The notes under the pieces: model-generated
What the model was told of the DNA's origin: nothing
Database searches by the model: none
The model's input: only the letters and a program-made list of their open reading frames with translations
Part shown: piece after piece, positions 22,630-25,677 of the stretch
Layout of the letters: each line of letters opens with the position of its first letter
Numbering within the stretch: position 1 is the stretch's first letter
Source: an uncultured Muribaculaceae bacterium
GTDB taxonomy: Bacteria > Bacteroidota > Bacteroidia > Bacteroidales > Muribaculaceae
Length of the DNA: 25,677 nt
Assembly (NCBI GenBank): GCA_905209725.1
Contig: CAJLTZ010000030.1
Coordinates: 1 to 25,677, forward strand
Direction of reading: 5' to 3'
Made by a program: the position numbers and the translations under genes

Positions 22630-24645
22630 TTATTTCTTGTATAAATTGTAATTGAATCTGTGCACCGGAGTGAGTGGAAGCTTCGTCTTCTTGTTGACTG
22701 TTCCTCCGTTTGCTGTCTCCGCCGAATTGGGATAAGCAGATGTCGATGACCAGATGTCATAAGCCGAACCATTCACTTTCACTGTCGATACAGGACATTC
22801 CTTTTTGGCGGGGAGATACCAGCCGGTAATGCCATTAGTGTTAAGTGCGTCACAGGCAGCGAATACCGGATAGAGGTTCTTCCAGTTAGGAATCTTCTTG
22901 ATGGCCTCCGTATTGGCCATGCCATCAGTAAGGCTCGATGTTCCCGCGGTGAGCACTGTCTGGGTCGACCATTCGATTCGCTTATTGATCTCCTGGTAGA
23001 TATAACCGGTTCCGTTATTCATTTTGTAGATCTTGCCGGTGATGCCATTCTCCGAATAGTTGTCGCCTACAGCATATTTGCTTTGCGATACATAGACCTT
23101 GGCATCAACACCTGCCACTGAGATTACGGCTGTACGATTCTGTGTGGTCGGAGTTACGCTGACTGTCAGGTAAGTTCCCTTTGCAGTAGCCGTACACCAG
23201 CCGGCCGTCGATGAAATCTGACAGTTTTCCGGCACCGGATAGAGCAATGATATGCTGGAAGAATTCCTGTCAAAGCAGATATATTGGTCCTCAAATTTCT
23301 TATGAGCCTTCTGTGTGATGTTCAACTTTGTGAACTCATAACCTTGGTATAATACTTTGCATATCATCGATCGAGGAACTGGATATGGATTAGGCTGGGC
23401 AGAAATCTCAATAGCTTGTGCATAACTTATTAAATGGCACCAGTCCAAATTACCATCACCTTCCTTTACAAAATCAAGTAAGTCACTATGAAAATTATTA
23501 AACATTTTTATGCTTGTAGTCAGATTGGAATCTGCCTCAAAAACAACATCAGTTTTGTCTATTCTAAAACTCACTCCATATTGAATGACTTTTATTTTAG
23601 ATTTAATGTTGTCATAACTGAGCACTATGTTTCCCGTACGCTCACTGTTTGGTGCAAATCCATAGTTCTGTACATTAACCACAAGTGTTCTATGAACCGG
23701 ATTCTCGAGTAAAGCGCGTGTTAAAGGTCTGCCGTCAACAAATCTCACTTTCCTTGAGCTAATGGAACCATTGCAATACGCCTCTAACCAATCGCAATCA
23801 GACTCAATGTTAATATCGTCTGAACTACTGATGTTACTAAATATTGTGATATTTTTATCATAATCCGGATATATGAATTTCACTTCCGGTGGTGTGACAA
23901 CAATGAACGGACCGCGAGCCTGACGCGTCACGGCAATCTCAGTTGTCTTTCCATAGAGTGTGGTGATTGTCACTGTTGCCTCCTCCACGACATCGGAATA
24001 TGTTCCTTCGCATGAAATCACGAGCGCATCGTAGAGAAATCCGTAATCACGCGTGGATGCCTTCTGAACCTTGCACCAGTCGGCAGATGATTCCACCGTG
24101 AAGGGAACCATATTCTCATTACTGAATACGACCTGCTGCGTGGCGCCCTCTGCAGGAAGCACCACCGTGGTCATATCCACGTCAATCTGCCGGTCGAGGC
24201 CTTTGAACGGCTTCTGATATTTAACCACTGCCCCCGACCCGCCGCCTGTTGCCGAGCCTGAAATATTTTCCACCACATATATCCTTACATATTCATCAGA
24301 GATATCATTGTGGGCAACATAACCTTTACCCGCAGAGACCGGCACGTTCTCGGCCCATCCCTCAAATGGAATCTCTCTGACATTTCCTAGCCCGCGCATC
24401 TTACCGAGAGGCGCAATCATCCAGCCGTCGCCGTGGAAATTATTCGAGGCGTCGATATAGAGACCGTCAAGAGATGTCTTGTCGTTATTCAGCATCGAAA
24501 TCTCTAAGGTGCCGTCGGGATCGGGAACGTTCGCATCGGGATTTACAATCTCCCCGGCGCCCGGAATAGAATCGTCATCCTTTGAGCATCCGCAAATGCC
24601 AAGCACTATTGACAAAAATGCCAATAACAGATATTTGGTTTTCAT
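22630..24645 (-). CDS. surface lipoprotein with several BACON-like domains
   Basis: This is an exported lipoprotein of 671 residues. The signal peptide ends in a lipobox with Cys20 (GICG-C), and the next residues SKDDD resemble the lipoprotein export signal that sends Bacteroidota lipoproteins to the cell surface. After a region of about 130 residues without a match come BACON-like beta-sandwich units. They lie at about 155-243 (with SSADWCKV and an AVTRQA end), 248-357 (SDCDWLEAY, VIQYG end), 358-447 (LDWCHLIS, NITQKA end) and 458-523 (STAGWCTAT, YVSQSK end). The repeated Asp/Gly-Trp-Cys and final Gln are typical. The C-terminal part (about 524-671) contains GWYLPAKKEC and IWSST, like DUF1566/FISUMP-type domains. 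BACON domains are thought to bind glycans or mucin; that is family knowledge, not shown here. The middle of the gene is much more AT-rich than its ends. The next gene upstream ends only 24 bases before it. Confidence 0.85.
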   Translation of the reverse strand: MKTKYLLLAFLSIVLGICGCSKDDDSIPGAGEIVNPDANVPDPDGTLEISMLNNDKTSLDGLYIDASNNFHGDGWMIAPLGKMRGLGNVREIPFEGWAENVPVSAGKGYVAHNDISDEYVRIYVVENISGSATGGGSGAVVKYQKPFKGLDRQIDVDMTTVVLPAEGATQQVVFSNENMVPFTVESSADWCKVQKASTRDYGFLYDALVISCEGTYSDVVEEATVTITTLYGKTTEIAVTRQARGPFIVVTPPEVKFIYPDYDKNITIFSNISSSDDINIESDCDWLEAYCNGSISSRKVRFVDGRPLTRALLENPVHRTLVVNVQNYGFAPNSERTGNIVLSYDNIKSKIKVIQYGVSFRIDKTDVVFEADSNLTTSIKMFNNFHSDLLDFVKEGDGNLDWCHLISYAQAIEISAQPNPYPVPRSMICKVLYQGYEFTKLNITQKAHKKFEDQYICFDRNSSSISLLYPVPENCQISSTAGWCTATAKGTYLTVSVTPTTQNRTAVISVAGVDAKVYVSQSKYAVGDNYSENGITGKIYKMNNGTGYIYQEINKRIEWSTQTVLTAGTSSLTDGMANTEAIKKIPNWKNLYPVFAACDALNTNGITGWYLPAKKECPVSTVKVNGSAYDIWSSTSAYPNSAETANGGTVNKKTKLPLTPVHRFNYNLYKK

Positions 24646-24669
24646 AATTAGCTGATTTAGAATCCTTCA

Positions 24670-25422
24670 TTAATTATCATTCTCTTCCGGCATTATAGGA
24701 GTCAGTTTAAGATTGCTGATATAGGTCACGCCGGAACCATATCCGGAAGATTCCTGATAAGGCAACTTGTTTAGATTAACGCCGTAAGGACATGTATAAT
24801 AATAATTTATATATGATTCGCAACTGGTTTTTTCTTCACCAAACAAGTCAATTGATTGAAGGCTCATGTCTTCATTTATGATGAATTTAATATAACTTTC
24901 CATTTGTTGCTTTTCATCCGGATGCTTATATCTTATAGCACCAGAAAACAAGTCGGGGGCATTCGGACTTTTCACAATGTTATTAAGCGTTAACTTAGCA
25001 GTGTATTTATTATCATCTTCTTTCCATTCCTTATAATCAATAGTTACAAATGGATAAAGGACAATTATGTCACGCATCTCCTCTTTTTTAGTATCTGGAT
25101 TCGTGAACTTAGCTTCCTTAATATACTCCCCTTTCAGCCATTTGTGATAATCCTTTTCAGTATGTATGGGAAATAAATTCTCAATCCATATTGCGCCATT
25201 CTCTTGAAGCACAATTTTACATTCCGTTGGCAGCGCCGGAGCTTCTGCATTCACTAAATGAAGCACTCCGTCTGTTGCAAATTTTAGCATACTACCCTGG
25301 ATACTGTCACCTATTTCGACCTGCGCACCTTTTTGAAAAAGGCCTTTGATATCTGCCGATGTAGTCTGTGCGCTGATTGTCAGAACTGCGCATACTAATA
25401 TTTTAAATAAATGTGAATTCAT
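24670..25422 (-). CDS. secreted protein of unknown function (250 residues)
   Basis: I do not recognise a family. It is 250 residues with a signal peptide (cut near TTSA-DIK, residue 24) and no lipobox, so it is probably periplasmic or secreted. The mature part is rich in Lys, Glu, Asp and Tyr and mostly beta-like, without repeats. Three Cys lie in mature positions, two of them in the cluster SCESYINYYYTCPYG. The ATG at 25422 has AGGAGG eight bases upstream, a real Shine-Dalgarno, which is rare in this window. That AGGAGG overlaps the stop codon of the preceding reading frame. It is 24 bases from the BACON lipoprotein gene and probably co-transcribed with it. Its base composition is AT-rich compared with the core genes, suggesting accessory origin. 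Confidence 0.75.
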   Translation of the reverse strand: MNSHLFKILVCAVLTISAQTTSADIKGLFQKGAQVEIGDSIQGSMLKFATDGVLHLVNAEAPALPTECKIVLQENGAIWIENLFPIHTEKDYHKWLKGEYIKEAKFTNPDTKKEEMRDIIVLYPFVTIDYKEWKEDDNKYTAKLTLNNIVKSPNAPDLFSGAIRYKHPDEKQQMESYIKFIINEDMSLQSIDLFGEEKTSCESYINYYYTCPYGVNLNKLPYQESSGYGSGVTYISNLKLTPIMPEENDN

Positions 25423-25430
25423 ATCCTTTA

Positions 25431-25436
25431 CCTCCT
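25431..25436 (-). promoter_or_regulatory. strong ribosome binding site
   Basis: AGGAGG on the minus strand lies eight bases before the ATG at 25422. Bacteroidota genes usually lack such sites, and I saw no comparable one before the other genes here. It supports the chosen start. Confidence 0.6.
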
Positions 25437-25677
25437 TACTTCACTAATATTTTCTTTCCTCTGTAGATATATATCCCCGGAGAGAGATTGTTTCTGTCAA
25501 CCATATTGCCAAGAATGTCGTATACGGGAGCATCTATTTTCATGGAATCATCAATGATTCCATCTATTGAATCCATTCCCATATTGACAGGCTTCATACG
25601 GACCAGCGGATTTTTCCGGTGCGTAACTGTTCAGCGGACACGCTGAGGTAGTCGCCTATTAGAAAAGGGCGAGTATG
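25436..25677 (-). pseudogene. 3' end of a secreted protein with type IX-like C-terminal motif, apparent frameshift
   Basis: Only the last part is in the window. The final residues, APVYDILGNMV then LSPGIYIYRGKKILVK and a stop at 25436-25438, match the end of C-terminal sorting domains of Bacteroidales secreted proteins. That frame is closed by a TGA at 25631-25633. The neighbouring frame is open from the window edge (HTRPFLIGDYLSVSAEQLRT) and stops at 25594-25596. Adding one base to the run of five A on the minus strand (25611-25615) would join both into one continuous tail. I therefore read this as a single gene with a one-base loss, either a real mutation or a sequencing error. A separate 53-residue gene starting at 25597 with ATGA overlap is possible but makes less sense, because the motif belongs at the end of a longer exported protein. 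The body of the gene lies beyond the window. Confidence 0.55.

Noticed and set aside
25436..25597. Independent 53-residue gene overlapping the upstream stop as ATGA
   Set aside because: Its sequence is the end of a sorting domain, which has no sense as a separate protein; a one-base loss in the A-run explains it better.
1..25677. tRNA, rRNA, insertion sequences, integrases, toxin-antitoxin or phage-defence genes
   Set aside because: None was recognised by reading; the gene set is mostly core metabolism, envelope and information processing.

Overview
The window looks like chromosomal DNA of a Bacteroidales bacterium (phylum Bacteroidota), possibly a Muribaculaceae-type gut organism. The family-level placement is inference. 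Supporting signs are promoters of the TTTG-N19/20-TAnnTTTG type in front of several genes, almost no Shine-Dalgarno sequences, a FeoA-FeoB fusion, a ClpC with a Bacteroidota-like acidic linker, DUF1599 and BT_3928-family genes, a BACON-domain lipoprotein with a surface-export signal (Cys-Ser-Lys-Asp-Asp-Asp), and the tail of a protein with a type IX secretion-like C-terminal motif.

Layout. (1) 1-4.4 kb, minus strand: a compact operon udk, lptB, N-acetylmuramoyl-L-alanine amidase, mlaD. (2) 4.6-6.2 kb, plus strand: mlaE and mlaF, overlapping by ATGA, fired from the same short divergent control region as udk. Together these two units supply an MCE-type phospholipid transporter, the ATPase of the LPS exporter and a cell-wall hydrolase, so this is an envelope-maintenance locus. 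(3) 6.2-8.7 kb: feoAB fusion for ferrous iron uptake, preceded by a perfect 20-bp palindrome and followed by a strong bidirectional terminator and two short tandem repeat arrays. (4) 8.8-11.7 kb, minus strand: clpC and a 66-residue unknown protein. (5) 11.9-15.8 kb, plus strand: gyrA and a secreted TPR protein, closed by a strong terminator. (6) 15.95-18.0 kb: DUF1599 protein and a BT_3928/MauE-like membrane protein, which runs tail-to-tail into rlmH. (7) 18.0-21.3 kb, minus strand: rlmH and a large periplasmic M16 protease, separated by a hairpin terminator. (8) 21.6-22.6 kb: a DUF2156 GNAT-like protein. (9) 22.6-25.7 kb, minus strand: an accessory stretch with a multi-BACON surface lipoprotein, a secreted protein of unknown function and the apparently frameshifted 3' end of a secreted protein.

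Most of the window is conserved core genome. I found no clear sign of a new multi-gene system. The points most worth a second look are the accessory end (mosaic base composition, a frameshift at an A-run, the only strong Shine-Dalgarno), unusual residues in the GyrA quinolone pocket, the palindrome in front of feoB, and the Ser/Asp-rich C-terminal tails on two unrelated proteins. No tRNA, rRNA, CRISPR array, insertion sequence or integrase was seen.
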